Shown: piece after piece, positions 27,601 through 33,638 of the stretch
Position numbering within the stretch: position 1 is the stretch's first letter
How the letters are laid out: each line of letters opens with the position of its first letter
Assembly (NCBI GenBank): GCA_003993805.1
Contig: RSEF01000014.1
Coordinates: 372,001 to 436,000 of the forward strand
Source: Himantopus leucocephalus
Taxonomy: Eukaryota; Chordata; Aves; Charadriiformes; Recurvirostridae
Direction of reading: 5' to 3'
Length of the DNA stretch: 64,000 bases
Notes under the pieces: generated by a model
What the model was told of the DNA's origin: nothing
Database searches by the model: none
Seen by the model: the letters and a program-made list of their open reading frames with translations, nothing else
Program-made: the position numbers and the translations under genes

Positions 27601-30600
27601 ATTAAAATTCAGTATTTCAAATTTGAAAAACTCCCTAGAATTTTTTTCCGAAAAAAATATGCTCTTCAAGTCAGCAGTAGGGACAACTCAGCATACAGGG
27701 ACAAGCAGACATTTGGCACATGTTGGTGAATTTGGAAATTTTAAAGCCATCTTGACAATATATGGCCAGAACCCTGAAAAAAAACAGGGACAGGAACCAA
27801 AACTCGCTTATCCAGCACATTGCAACACACTCCATACTTGACTGATAAATACTAACCTCAAATTCTGTTAGTGCATTATCCAGATTCTTATTTAACTCCT
27901 TAAATTTCTCAACGTTGTTCTTCATTTCTTCTATGGTCATGACATCCCGCTTTTTGTAGCTTTCTACTTCTCTATTATAACCTTCAAGAGTTTCCTCAAA
28001 CTGAGAACACCTGAGGTAAAGATAGCTAAGGTAATATGATGTTCTGTTTCATTCCTTTTCAGATTTCAATTATTTTATTAATTTTAACTGCCACTGTCAA
28101 ATGAAATCTGATCTCAATACTAGTGTAAAAGATGCCAGTGAAAAGCCATTAATCAGTTATATCAATACTATGCAGTTCACAGGATTAGAATTCAAGGTTC
28201 ATTTTCAGATCTCACAATTGATTTAGTTCACTTACATTTGCTACCTTTACTACCTGGAGGAAAGAAAGGAAGAGCGAAAACAATGTAACAAAATTATGTG
28301 TAATGCTGTACTAAGCCATATAACAAGATAAAATTATGAATATTCTAGCAACATCCTTCATTCCTCCTTTCAGACCTGTTTAAGCAATGGAATATTCTAA
28401 TCCACCCTCATCAACAGTACTTTTCTGACATCTCCATAATAAGAAACCAGGATTCTTCCTCAGCTCCTTTCCAAGTTTTCCTTCTTTGACATTAACTCCC
28501 TCTTAATGATAATGAGATTTTTCTTTTCTTTGAAAATACTCAGTGAAAGAAAATGTCTTAACACCATACCTTTCAAGCAAAACCATCTCTGCATGATTCC
28601 TGCTGTTGTATAACTGATCTCTACTCTTTTCAAAGATTATCTCAATCTGATCAGGCCAATGGAAAACTGTGCTATTCAGGTTTATGTCATCACCTGAAAC
28701 AAAAAATATATAAAGATCTTTAAGAAAATACCTTTCAACAAATGATCTAATAGAATGGCTGTTGTGAAGAGTAAGCAAAATAGCTAAAACTACATTTAGG
28801 AATAAGCTGTCTAAGAAGCTATGTATTTCAAGCTGCTGGCTGAATTATCTTCACTGCAAAGAGAACTGGTTTCTAAGCCAAGTTAGATTGATAGCAAAAC
28901 TCTAAAATCAAGTTAAGAATGTGAAATTCTCTGAATAAGACCTTAGTTAGGCAGAGAAAACTAGTAAGAACAGCTATTCCAAAATATGAACTCCATTCAA
29001 CTACACAAAGAGACAGACCACTCCTAACTAAATATATATAACATACCTACATAAGGTAGATAAAAGTAAAGTTTAAACCACTTTTAGTCCACAATTTGTA
29101 AATACTGAATTATTCACAAAAGCTAGAGCACAGTAACTACAATGAGCAAACATCTCCATCTTCGTATTTGTCTATTTGTTCAGTGCACTTAGCTCGTTAT
29201 AAGTAACTGCAGGACACATGCTTATAAACCTAGCTACAAAGAGTATGTAATTATGAAATACTGCATATACAAACACTCCAGTCCAAAATGTAACAGAAAA
29301 ATGTCCTGGCTTCCACAGGCATCCTCATTTTTATCAGACATAAATGCTAATAAACATGGCATATCCTAGTTATTTCTATCACTGTCTGATCGTAGAGTAT
29401 ATTCTGCTCTAAGGAGAAAGGATCATCCTGCCACTAAAATGGGTATGCATTCAACTGTTCATTGTTTTTATGTACAGCAAATAACATACAGCATCTGTGA
29501 ACAGCACATTTTTTGCTTTGAATAGAAGTGCAAACTAAAAGCAACTTGTACAGATGTTTCTTCCATCTTGGAGAACAGCCTTTATATTAAACTAAGAACA
29601 GCAAAATGGCAAAAAGCCTCCACTGATATAATATTTATCTGCAGAGATGCAAGTTCTCACACTTTCCAAAAGCTGTCATAGAGCCTTCGAGACATTGCTT
29701 TTTAGGTGGTTTTTCACTGTAGGCTTTTTACTGAATAGCATAGAAGTGTAAAATTATTTGGCCAGATTACATGAGATTAATCTGATAATGCCTAAGACAT
29801 TCACTAAAACACAGTAAAAAGCACTCTCTCTGCTATATGACATTTTCCTAACCACTCCTTCCTGCATTGGTACATTTTGGCCTCTACTAAATTATTTTTA
29901 TTTCCTTTTGATCTCTTTTGGAGCTTTCCATTAGCATTCTAGAAGATGTAATGTTTATCCATGCAGAGCCCAGTATCTATATACAAGTATTTTCATACGG
30001 AGACTTTAATATTCTGTAATTGAGACATACAAGAAAGATCAGCATAGTCCATGAGGAATTCCAGTCTGTGTGCTGCTTCAGCGACCTCCTGTCTCAGCTT
30101 ACAAGCAGTAACTTCACTGGATTTCTTTAAGTAAGCATCAAATTCCACTAGCTCTTCAGTGTTCAGAGGCACCTCACTTACTCTCTTTGCCATGAAGTTA
30201 TATGCATCACAAATTCTACAACAAAAAGAAAAGAGAGATATCACTGCAACTGTAGTGAAGAGAGATGCAAGATCTTGTTAATGAAGTTTGTCTTTTAAAC
30301 AAGAATATTTATTTTCTTCATAAATTAAGTATTCAGATTGAATACAGACAACAGATAAGCATTTACTAAGGATGCCATTTCACTCTGTACAATCAGTTCT
30401 CTTGTCCTATGTTTACAAGAATTGATATATAATAGAATGATTGCTAAATTGGTTCCAAATTACAGTTAACAGCACACTAACAGTTTCCTTTATACAGGTT
30501 TAGAATTTCCTTTTCGAGACCCAATCTGCTTCAGAAAGAAATGTCTGGATGCAATAAGCAAGAGCTCACTTAATTACCCCACAAAAATAAAATCAAGTGC

Positions 30601-33296
30601 ATGGTATGAAACAAAATTATAAAGAAAAAAATTATTAAACAATTACATTTATTTTATATTGTATGCGGGAACAGGAAATACAGAAAGGAAAAAAATGCTG
30701 TTATTTTCCTTCTTCATAGTGATACATTTTCTTGTTCCAGATGCCAGTTCAGTACTACAAATAGCTATACAGACAGCATGCATGCAAAAAGCAACCATAC
30801 ACAAAGGACAGGTTTATTTAAACCAGCTCAAGTCTTCCAAGTGTTAGGTGTTCAGCATAAGGTCATTGTCATAAGCTCACTGATTGTCTAGATCCCCTCC
30901 ACAGTGAGCGGAGGCAGAGAGGCCCCTCTAGACTGTGGTTCATCTCCACCTAGAGATTCTTTTTAGGTAAGTGGGTTGAATAATTTCTTTACGGTGTCTC
31001 TCTTCATTCACTGTGGAAGTATTCTTTACTTGCCAGAGTGTTGGGGTTTTTTGTTAGGGATTTTTGGTGTCTGTGGGAGGTTGAGGTGGGTGTGTTTTTA
31101 ATTCACAGAACCAGGATTATCCCATTACACTGGAGTAAAATTATATTTTCAAGGTCTTTTTTTTTCTTTAAACTTGCAAGATGTGTAATCAGAACAATTA
31201 CTTCCCTAAGAAAAAAAAAAAGTCAGGAACAAGACAAACAGAGCTGCATAGTACATTCTTCATGTTGCTTTAGCTGGACACTAACAGGGGAAGCAAGGAC
31301 CTCAACCCAAATCCTAGAAGGTCAGTAAAGAAGGAAAGAATACTGGCGTATTTCCAGTCTAATCTCTGTGTACACCATATATAGACTAGGTTAGATATTT
31401 ATTTACAAGTCCTTCTGTTCCTGTTAATTTTAAATACCCACTTTGGTGTCCTTGCACACGTCTGGTAAGCACTAGAAAACCCAGTAGATGAATAAAGTTA
31501 TCTCATCCACAGATATACAGCATCAGTCCACACAGTCAGCAAGAATCATGCATGCTAACAACATGTACCTTTTATTTAAATCTCTGTTTTCCATCACTTC
31601 AAATTCAATCAATCTATCTTTAAGATTTTGGGTCCGATTGCAGAGTTCCTCATTCAGTTGTACAGCATCCAGACAGAACATGGCCAGAGGGACAGTGATA
31701 TGCATGGAAGCAATCTCTCTCTTCAGTTTTGTTAAACTGTCAATCTTCTACAAATGGAAAACAATGAATTTGTTATTTTTCCTTGAAGCCCATAGATGAA
31801 AAATGCTAAGCAACAATGCTAATTAGTTCCCATCCAGAAAATGGATAATACGTTCCAAATATATTAGAAACAACTATTTTTTATCTTTCCAGAGCTCAGC
31901 TCCTATCCACAGACTCCAGGGCTGTAAGGTCTGCACAGTAATATGCCATATTAAGAAACACCACAAGTTGCATAGAGAAGTATTTAGCTATAGGCTAACT
32001 CAGGAATGCAGAGAGAAAAGTAGACAGGGCTGACTAAGGACAAGACAGTCCAAAGACCAGCAAGCTGCAGATTCACCAAATACTCGGGGCAGCCTTCCAC
32101 TGGACTTCTAAAATCCAACAAAACCCACAGAAAGTGGACATAATGAAACCTCCTTCTACATTTGCACAGCAGCCCTACAGTAAGGGGCTATGTAAATTAA
32201 GATGGCTTCCCTAGTATTCCCAAGGATAAAACAAGTTATTCAAATAGGAGTTCTTTAGGCAGTATAATGGGAAGTCATGTGATGTGTTAGCTGCTGTATG
32301 AACATGTAGCAATTGTCAGTTACATACTACCTCTGTTAAAGCTTCTAAAGAATGACCTTCTTTCAAGAAATCTGTGACATCTTGCTGTGCATTGTTGTTC
32401 AAAAGATTGCTGTATTTCCTGTACACATTTAAATACCTTAAACACAGAAGATCACGAAAAAAAAGTAAGATTTCAATGTGAAGATTCTCTATAATAAGAA
32501 ACAAATCAACTCAAACTGTTTGTTTGAGTCAAATGGATAGCGTTATCAATCTGAGGGTTTGGATGGGCAAAAGAATTAACATCCAAAACTTACTTCTGTG
32601 GACCAAGTATGTTGCTCTCAAAGATCTTTTCAAGTTTGTTCACGTACTCTGAAAACAATGATTCATCTGGTTTGACTGTACTGAGAGTGAGATCATCTCT
32701 TTTTAATTCTGGAAATAGAAATCTTTCTACCTAAAGGAAACCATTGCAAATACTTTAATAACGCATACAATAGAGGAAATACGGTATTCTATACCCATTC
32801 ACCCACCACTTCAAAAAAATGTATTATTTGGTAAAAACACTGCAATGTGAAAAGGCATCATTAACACTTGGTTACATACATAGTTTGCTTGCAAAAACTA
32901 CATGAAAATCAAACCAGGGCTTTAATATAACTTGAATCTGAAAAAGAACAGTTCCTATGCTATCTTCTATAATCACAAAAGTTCACACAGTTTGTGATAC
33001 ACAACCCTCATCTTTATCTTCTAATTGTCAGTTTTCTGCCTCATTTATAACTTTTTATATCATAGACAGTTTCTATTCATATTGTATTTTGTATGCAGCT
33101 ATAACTTATCCAGTACCTTTGGAAGTTCCTCAGCGCTGTGCAGGATCTCCCTGAAGCAATGACTGATTAAATCCCAACATTCTTTCAAAGGTGGCTCGAA
33201 GACAATCTTGGGTTCTCGCACACTGAGTTTCACTGTCAGTATCTGAGGTAAGAAGAACTGCATTTCTTGATATGGTTCTGTAAAATCACTTCCGTC
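1..33296 (-). CDS. DNAH3: DNAH3 gene, partial: 38 internal coding exons of an axonemal inner-arm dynein heavy chain
   Basis: Gene-level entry; exons are listed separately. The spliced frame of 6185 bases runs without a stop through 38 exons whose phases agree at every junction. The translated order is tail, DHC_N2 linker, AAA1 ([10 protein letters not shown]-loop, CFDEFNRI Walker B), AAA2 (GDPLSGKT), AAA3 (GPTGTGKS) and the first part of AAA4 (GVGGSGRQS). Dynein heavy chains are about 4000 residues, so roughly half is here. The product is an ATP-driven motor subunit of axonemal inner dynein arms in motile cilia and sperm flagella. DNAH3 was preferred to the close paralogues DNAH7, DNAH12 and DNAH1 because diagnostic stretches such as [16 protein letters not shown] and SLFFGDY fit my memory of DNAH3, and because IQCK, a 16p12 neighbour in human, lies next to it. 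The N-terminal exons are not found and the 3' half lies outside the window. Introns are mostly 0.2 to 2.5 kb of AT-rich sequence. Confidence 0.93.
1216..1359 (-). CDS. DNAH3: DNAH3 exon 37 of 38 in window (AAA3 lid)
   Basis: 144 bases, phase 0 both ends. It encodes [38 protein letters not shown] and [24 protein letters not shown] is the conserved lid helix. The donor is GTATTT. Confidence 0.96.
2291..2447 (-). CDS. DNAH3: DNAH3 exon 36 of 38 in window (AAA3)
   Basis: 157 bases, one base in, phase 0 out. It encodes [38 protein letters not shown] and [14 protein letters not shown]. [18 protein letters not shown] is universal in dyneins; CPHTHLQ points to DNAH3. The donor is GTAAGT. Confidence 0.97.
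2540..2663 (-). CDS. DNAH3: DNAH3 exon 35 of 38 in window (AAA3)
   Basis: 124 bases, two bases in and two over. It encodes [19 protein letters not shown], then [18 protein letters not shown]. The RFxRHxN motif follows the AAA3 sensor loop. The donor is GTAATG. Confidence 0.96.
3687..3866 (-). CDS. DNAH3: DNAH3 exon 34 of 38 in window (AAA3 Walker B)
   Basis: 180 bases, two bases in, one over. It encodes [37 protein letters not shown] and [23 protein letters not shown] is the AAA3 Walker [11 protein letters not shown] is the sensor loop. The donor is GTAGGA. Confidence 0.98.
4310..4604 (-). CDS. DNAH3: DNAH3 exon 33 of 38 in window (AAA3 P-loop)
   Basis: 295 bases, phase 0 in, one base over. 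It encodes [56 protein letters not shown] and [18 protein letters not shown]. The AAA3 Walker A GPTGTGKS (about 4488-4511) is intact and the frame leads into Walker B IIFVDDLNMP. The donor is GTAAGA. Confidence 0.98.
5639..5742 (-). CDS. DNAH3: DNAH3 exon 32 of 38 in window (AAA3 entry)
   Basis: 104 bases, two bases in, phase 0 out. It encodes [19 protein letters not shown], then [15 protein letters not shown]. The next exon resumes [11 protein letters not shown], as in DNAH3. The donor is GTTCTC, the poorest in the gene. Reading through it gives a stop after 11 more codons. Confidence 0.92.
6125..6361 (-). CDS. DNAH3: DNAH3 exon 31 of 38 in window (AAA2 to AAA3)
   Basis: 237 bases, two bases in, one over. 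It starts with an acidic stretch [12 protein letters not shown] and continues [38 protein letters not shown] and [18 protein letters not shown]. The W-Q-x-x-F-x-F-x-LVWTVG pattern is a family hallmark. The donor is GTGCTT, weak. Confidence 0.96.
6854..6983 (-). CDS. DNAH3: DNAH3 exon 30 of 38 in window (AAA2 lid)
   Basis: 130 bases, phase 0 in, one base over. It encodes [19 protein letters not shown], then [19 protein letters not shown]. The acceptor is CTTCTGGTAG and the donor GTAAGT. The segment [17 protein letters not shown] across the junction fits DNAH3. Confidence 0.95.
8326..8431 (-). CDS. DNAH3: DNAH3 exon 29 of 38 in window (AAA2)
   Basis: 106 bases, one base in, phase 0 out. It encodes [19 protein letters not shown], then [16 protein letters not shown]. 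CGMIYMxPxxLGW follows the SPATVSR motif. The donor is GTGCGA, somewhat weak. Confidence 0.95.
8509..8609 (-). CDS. DNAH3: DNAH3 exon 28 of 38 in window (AAA2)
   Basis: 101 bases, phase 0 in, two bases over. It encodes [19 protein letters not shown], then [15 protein letters not shown]. The [19 protein letters not shown] motif, split over this and the next exon, is typical. The donor is GTAACA and the acceptor CTTCTAG. Confidence 0.97.
9208..9449 (-). CDS. DNAH3: DNAH3 exon 27 of 38 in window (AAA2)
   Basis: 242 bases, two bases in, phase 0 out. It encodes [55 protein letters not shown] and [26 protein letters not shown] and [23 protein letters not shown] (Walker B and sensor region) are diagnostic for dynein AAA2. 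The donor is GTAGCC. Confidence 0.98.
9641..9680. repeat. Short tandem repeat of a 13-14 base unit in a DNAH3 intron
   Basis: Three imperfect copies of CCTTGCACAAAGT follow one another (first copy reads AATGCACAAAGT). They lie in the intron between window exons 26 and 27, away from splice sites. Confidence 0.75.
10044..10155 (-). CDS. DNAH3: DNAH3 exon 26 of 38 in window (AAA2 P-loop)
   Basis: 112 bases, phase 0 in, one base over. It encodes [18 protein letters not shown], then [17 protein letters not shown]. The AAA2 Walker A is GDPLSGKT (about 10090-10113); Ser stands where I recall Gly in the human protein. The key GKT is kept, so nucleotide binding is expected. The donor is GTAACA. Confidence 0.97.
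10629..10763 (-). CDS. DNAH3: DNAH3 exon 25 of 38 in window (AAA1 to AAA2)
   Basis: 135 bases, phase 0 both ends. It encodes [18 protein letters not shown], then [19 protein letters not shown]. The donor reads GTTTAT, a poor match to consensus, but both codon phase and protein homology place the junction here. Confidence 0.96.
11628..11847 (-). CDS. DNAH3: DNAH3 exon 24 of 38 in window (AAA1 lid)
   Basis: 220 bases, one base in, phase 0 out. It encodes [37 protein letters not shown] and [19 protein letters not shown]. [17 protein letters not shown] is conserved across the family. The donor is GTAAGC. Confidence 0.98.
12265..12356 (-). CDS. DNAH3: DNAH3 exon 23 of 38 in window (AAA1)
   Basis: 92 bases, phase 0 in, two bases over. 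It encodes [17 protein letters not shown] and [13 protein letters not shown]. The [12 protein letters not shown] motif follows sensor I in dyneins. The donor is GTAAGA and the acceptor TTCTTACAG. Confidence 0.97.
13054..13230 (-). CDS. DNAH3: DNAH3 exon 22 of 38 in window (AAA1, sensor I)
   Basis: 177 bases, phase 0 both ends. It encodes [37 protein letters not shown] and [16 protein letters not shown]. The TMNPGYAGR segment carries the sensor I asparagine. The donor is GTAAAT and the acceptor GTATTAG. Confidence 0.98.
14363..14476 (-). CDS. DNAH3: DNAH3 exon 21 of 38 in window (AAA1 Walker B)
   Basis: 114 bases, phase 0 both ends. It encodes [46 protein letters not shown] is the AAA1 Walker B with the catalytic Asp-Glu pair. 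The donor is GTAACG. Confidence 0.98.
14758..14866 (-). CDS. DNAH3: DNAH3 exon 20 of 38 in window (AAA1 P-loop)
   Basis: 109 bases, one base in, phase 0 out. It encodes [19 protein letters not shown], then [17 protein letters not shown]. The Walker A GPAGTGKT lies at about 14797-14820. This is the main hydrolytic ATP site of the motor and is fully intact. The donor is GTACCA and the acceptor TTTATGTAG. Confidence 0.98.
16245..16443 (-). CDS. DNAH3: DNAH3 exon 19 of 38 in window (linker to AAA1)
   Basis: 199 bases, two bases in and two over. It encodes [18 protein letters not shown], then [33 protein letters not shown] and [15 protein letters not shown] and YGYEYLGN precede AAA1 in every dynein heavy chain. 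The donor is GTAAAG. Confidence 0.97.
16843..16957 (-). CDS. DNAH3: DNAH3 exon 18 of 38 in window (linker end)
   Basis: 115 bases, phase 0 in, one base over. It encodes [19 protein letters not shown] and [16 protein letters not shown]. The donor is GTAAAT and the acceptor TCTGTGACAG. The intron upstream carries a CR1 copy. Confidence 0.97.
17401..17974 (+). mobile_element. CR1 LINE fragment, 3' part, plus strand
   Basis: The segment begins TTCATTAATGACCTGGA and contains the decayed reverse-transcriptase tail (for example [13 protein letters not shown] in one frame), GGAACCTCATGAAGTTCAA, GGCTGCATTAGGAAGA and GAGGTGATCCTTCCCCTCTA. It ends GGGGTTGGACTAC and a degenerate ATTCTGTGATTC-like tail. 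Internal deletion and frameshifts show it is dead. It lies antisense inside the DNAH3 intron between window exons 17 and 18. Confidence 0.93.
18855..18965 (-). CDS. DNAH3: DNAH3 exon 17 of 38 in window (linker)
   Basis: 111 bases, phase 0 both ends. It encodes [19 protein letters not shown], then [17 protein letters not shown]. [19 protein letters not shown] is a dynein linker hallmark. The donor is GTAAGA. Confidence 0.97.
19268..19360 (-). CDS. DNAH3: DNAH3 exon 16 of 38 in window (linker)
   Basis: 93 bases, phase 0 both ends. It encodes [19 protein letters not shown] and DGIRGYIK. The VEKWLxxVE signature sits in the distal linker. The donor is GTAATT and the acceptor TTTTGAAG. Confidence 0.95.
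20235..20436 (-). CDS. DNAH3: DNAH3 exon 15 of 38 in window (linker)
   Basis: 202 bases, one base in, phase 0 out. It encodes [36 protein letters not shown] and [10 protein letters not shown]. The [19 protein letters not shown] string is one of the most conserved in dyneins. The donor is GTAATT. Confidence 0.97.
21134..21270 (-). CDS. DNAH3: DNAH3 exon 14 of 38 in window (linker)
   Basis: 137 bases, phase 0 in, two bases over. It encodes [32 protein letters not shown] and [11 protein letters not shown]. The last motif leads directly into [15 protein letters not shown] of the next exon. The donor is GTAAAG and the acceptor TTTACAAAG. Confidence 0.97.
22434..22613 (-). CDS. DNAH3: DNAH3 exon 13 of 38 in window (linker)
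   Basis: 180 bases, phase 0 both ends. It encodes [35 protein letters not shown] and [29 protein letters not shown] and MPEEGRKF are conserved in all axonemal heavy chains. The donor is GTAAGT. Confidence 0.97.
23865..23981 (-). CDS. DNAH3: DNAH3 exon 12 of 38 in window (linker)
   Basis: 117 bases, phase 0 both ends. It encodes [18 protein letters not shown] and [19 protein letters not shown]. The [15 protein letters not shown] stretch is a classic linker motif. The donor is GTAAGG and the acceptor TATTTACAG. Confidence 0.96.
24560..24674 (-). CDS. DNAH3: DNAH3 exon 11 of 38 in window (linker)
   Basis: 115 bases, one base in, phase 0 out. It encodes [17 protein letters not shown], then [19 protein letters not shown]. 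The [11 protein letters not shown] motif is nearly invariant in dynein heavy chains. The donor is GTGAGT. Confidence 0.96.
25110..25201 (-). CDS. DNAH3: DNAH3 exon 10 of 38 in window (linker)
   Basis: 92 bases, phase 0 in, two bases over. It encodes [17 protein letters not shown] and [12 protein letters not shown]. The donor is GTAAGA and the acceptor ATTTTTAG. It is too short to stand out as an open frame and was found by reading on from exon 9. Confidence 0.95.
25527..25738 (-). CDS. DNAH3: DNAH3 exon 9 of 38 in window (linker)
   Basis: 212 bases, two bases in, phase 0 out. It encodes [35 protein letters not shown] and [12 protein letters not shown]. The MKxRHW motif is a hallmark of dynein linkers. 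The donor is GTACTT and the acceptor TGTATTCAG. Confidence 0.96.
26011..26155 (-). CDS. DNAH3: DNAH3 exon 8 of 38 in window (start of linker, DHC_N2)
   Basis: 145 bases, phase 0 in, one base over. It encodes [19 protein letters not shown] and [17 protein letters not shown], ending EEWMS. The EQLW and EEWM signatures mark the start of the conserved DHC_N2 linker family. The donor is GTGAGG. Confidence 0.95.
27857..28010 (-). CDS. DNAH3: DNAH3 exon 7 of 38 in window (tail, predicted coiled region)
   Basis: 154 bases, one base in, phase 0 out. It encodes [36 protein letters not shown] and LDNALTEFE. The charged heptad-like pattern suggests helix bundles of the tail. The donor is GTTAGT. Confidence 0.95.
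28570..28693 (-). CDS. DNAH3: DNAH3 exon 6 of 38 in window (tail)
   Basis: 124 bases, two bases in and two over. It encodes [16 protein letters not shown] and [16 protein letters not shown], ending HAEMVLLER. The donor is GTATGG and the acceptor TTGTTTCAG. The VFHWP motif is typical of this point in axonemal heavy chains. Confidence 0.95.
30031..30215 (-). CDS. DNAH3: DNAH3 exon 5 of 38 in window (tail)
   Basis: 185 bases, one base in and one base over. It encodes [31 protein letters not shown] and [12 protein letters not shown]. The acceptor is TTGTTGTAG and the donor GTATGT. Helical, charged composition fits the bundled tail. Confidence 0.95.
31569..31747 (-). CDS. DNAH3: DNAH3 exon 4 of 38 in window (tail)
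   Basis: 179 bases, phase 0 in, two bases over. It encodes [15 protein letters not shown], then [17 protein letters not shown] and [10 protein letters not shown]. The [16 protein letters not shown] stretch is strongly conserved in DNAH3. The donor is GTACAT. Confidence 0.95.
32331..32436 (-). CDS. DNAH3: DNAH3 exon 3 of 38 in window (tail)
   Basis: 106 bases, one base completing a codon then 35 codons. It encodes [12 protein letters not shown] and [15 protein letters not shown]. The donor is GTAGTA. The sequence agrees with the tail of inner-arm dynein heavy chains. Confidence 0.92.
32594..32730 (-). CDS. DNAH3: DNAH3 exon 2 of 38 in window (tail)
   Basis: 137 bases, enters in phase 0 and leaves two bases over. 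It reads [13 protein letters not shown] then [16 protein letters not shown]. The donor is GTAAGT and the acceptor CCTTTAG. The family signature is the short segment that links to KYLNVYRKY in the next exon. Confidence 0.93.
33117..33296 (-). CDS. DNAH3: DNAH3 exon 1 of 38 in window (tail region)
   Basis: 180 bases, phase 0 to 0. It encodes [15 protein letters not shown] at its start, then [11 protein letters not shown], and ends SAEELPK before a GTACTG donor. The acceptor is a good pyrimidine tract ending TTAAG. It matches the dynein tail segment that in human DNAH3 is preceded by several more exons. This is the most 5' DNAH3 exon I can recognise. An in-frame ATG lies 14 codons upstream in the intron, but the clear acceptor argues that it is not the normal start. 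Confidence 0.93.
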
Positions 33297-33366
33297 CTTA
33301 AGGAAAAGAATGAAAATTCTACATGACAAAGAAATCAACCATAACTATAAAAATTTTTAAAAGACT

Positions 33367-33468
33367 CATAGAGTCACAGAATAGTTTGTGTTGGAAGGGA
33401 CCTATAAAGGTCATGTAGTCCAACATCCCCTACAACAAGCAGGGACATCTTCAACTAGATCAGGTTGC
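33367..33468 (-). mobile_element. CR1 LINE 3' end, minus strand, cut by the assembly gap
   Basis: It starts TCACAGAATAG and contains TTGGAAGGGACCT and CAGGGACATCTTCAACTAG, the reverse complement of the CR1 3' untranslated end. It runs straight into the N block. It lies about 70 bases upstream of the most 5' DNAH3 exon recognised. Confidence 0.9.
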
Positions 33469-33568
33469 NNNNNNNNNNNNNNNNNNNNNNNNNNNNNNNN
33501 NNNNNNNNNNNNNNNNNNNNNNNNNNNNNNNNNNNNNNNNNNNNNNNNNNNNNNNNNNNNNNNNNNNN
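33469..33568. other. Assembly gap of 100 N
   Basis: Exactly 100 ambiguous bases. Round 100-base blocks are the usual placeholder for a gap of unknown size, so the true distance across it is not known. CR1 sequence flanks it on both sides. Confidence 0.98.
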
Positions 33569-33638
33569 GGCAGGGGGGTGGGAACTAGATGATCTTCAAG
33601 GTCCCTTCCAAGTCAAACCCTTCTATGATTCTACGATA
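33569..33638 (+). mobile_element. CR1 LINE 3' end, plus strand, on the other side of the gap
   Basis: The sequence AACTAGATGATCTTCAAGG, then TCCCTTCCAAGTC and TTCTATGATTCTACGAT is the CR1 3' terminus with its ATTCTATG-type tail, in plus orientation. With the copy at 33367 it forms an inverted pair with both 3' ends facing outward. Confidence 0.92.

Noticed and set aside
1..33296. DNAH7 or DNAH12 as the identity of the dynein gene
   Set aside because: The paralogues share the AAA motifs, but the lid and tail strings ([33 protein letters not shown]) and the IQCK neighbour fit DNAH3 better.
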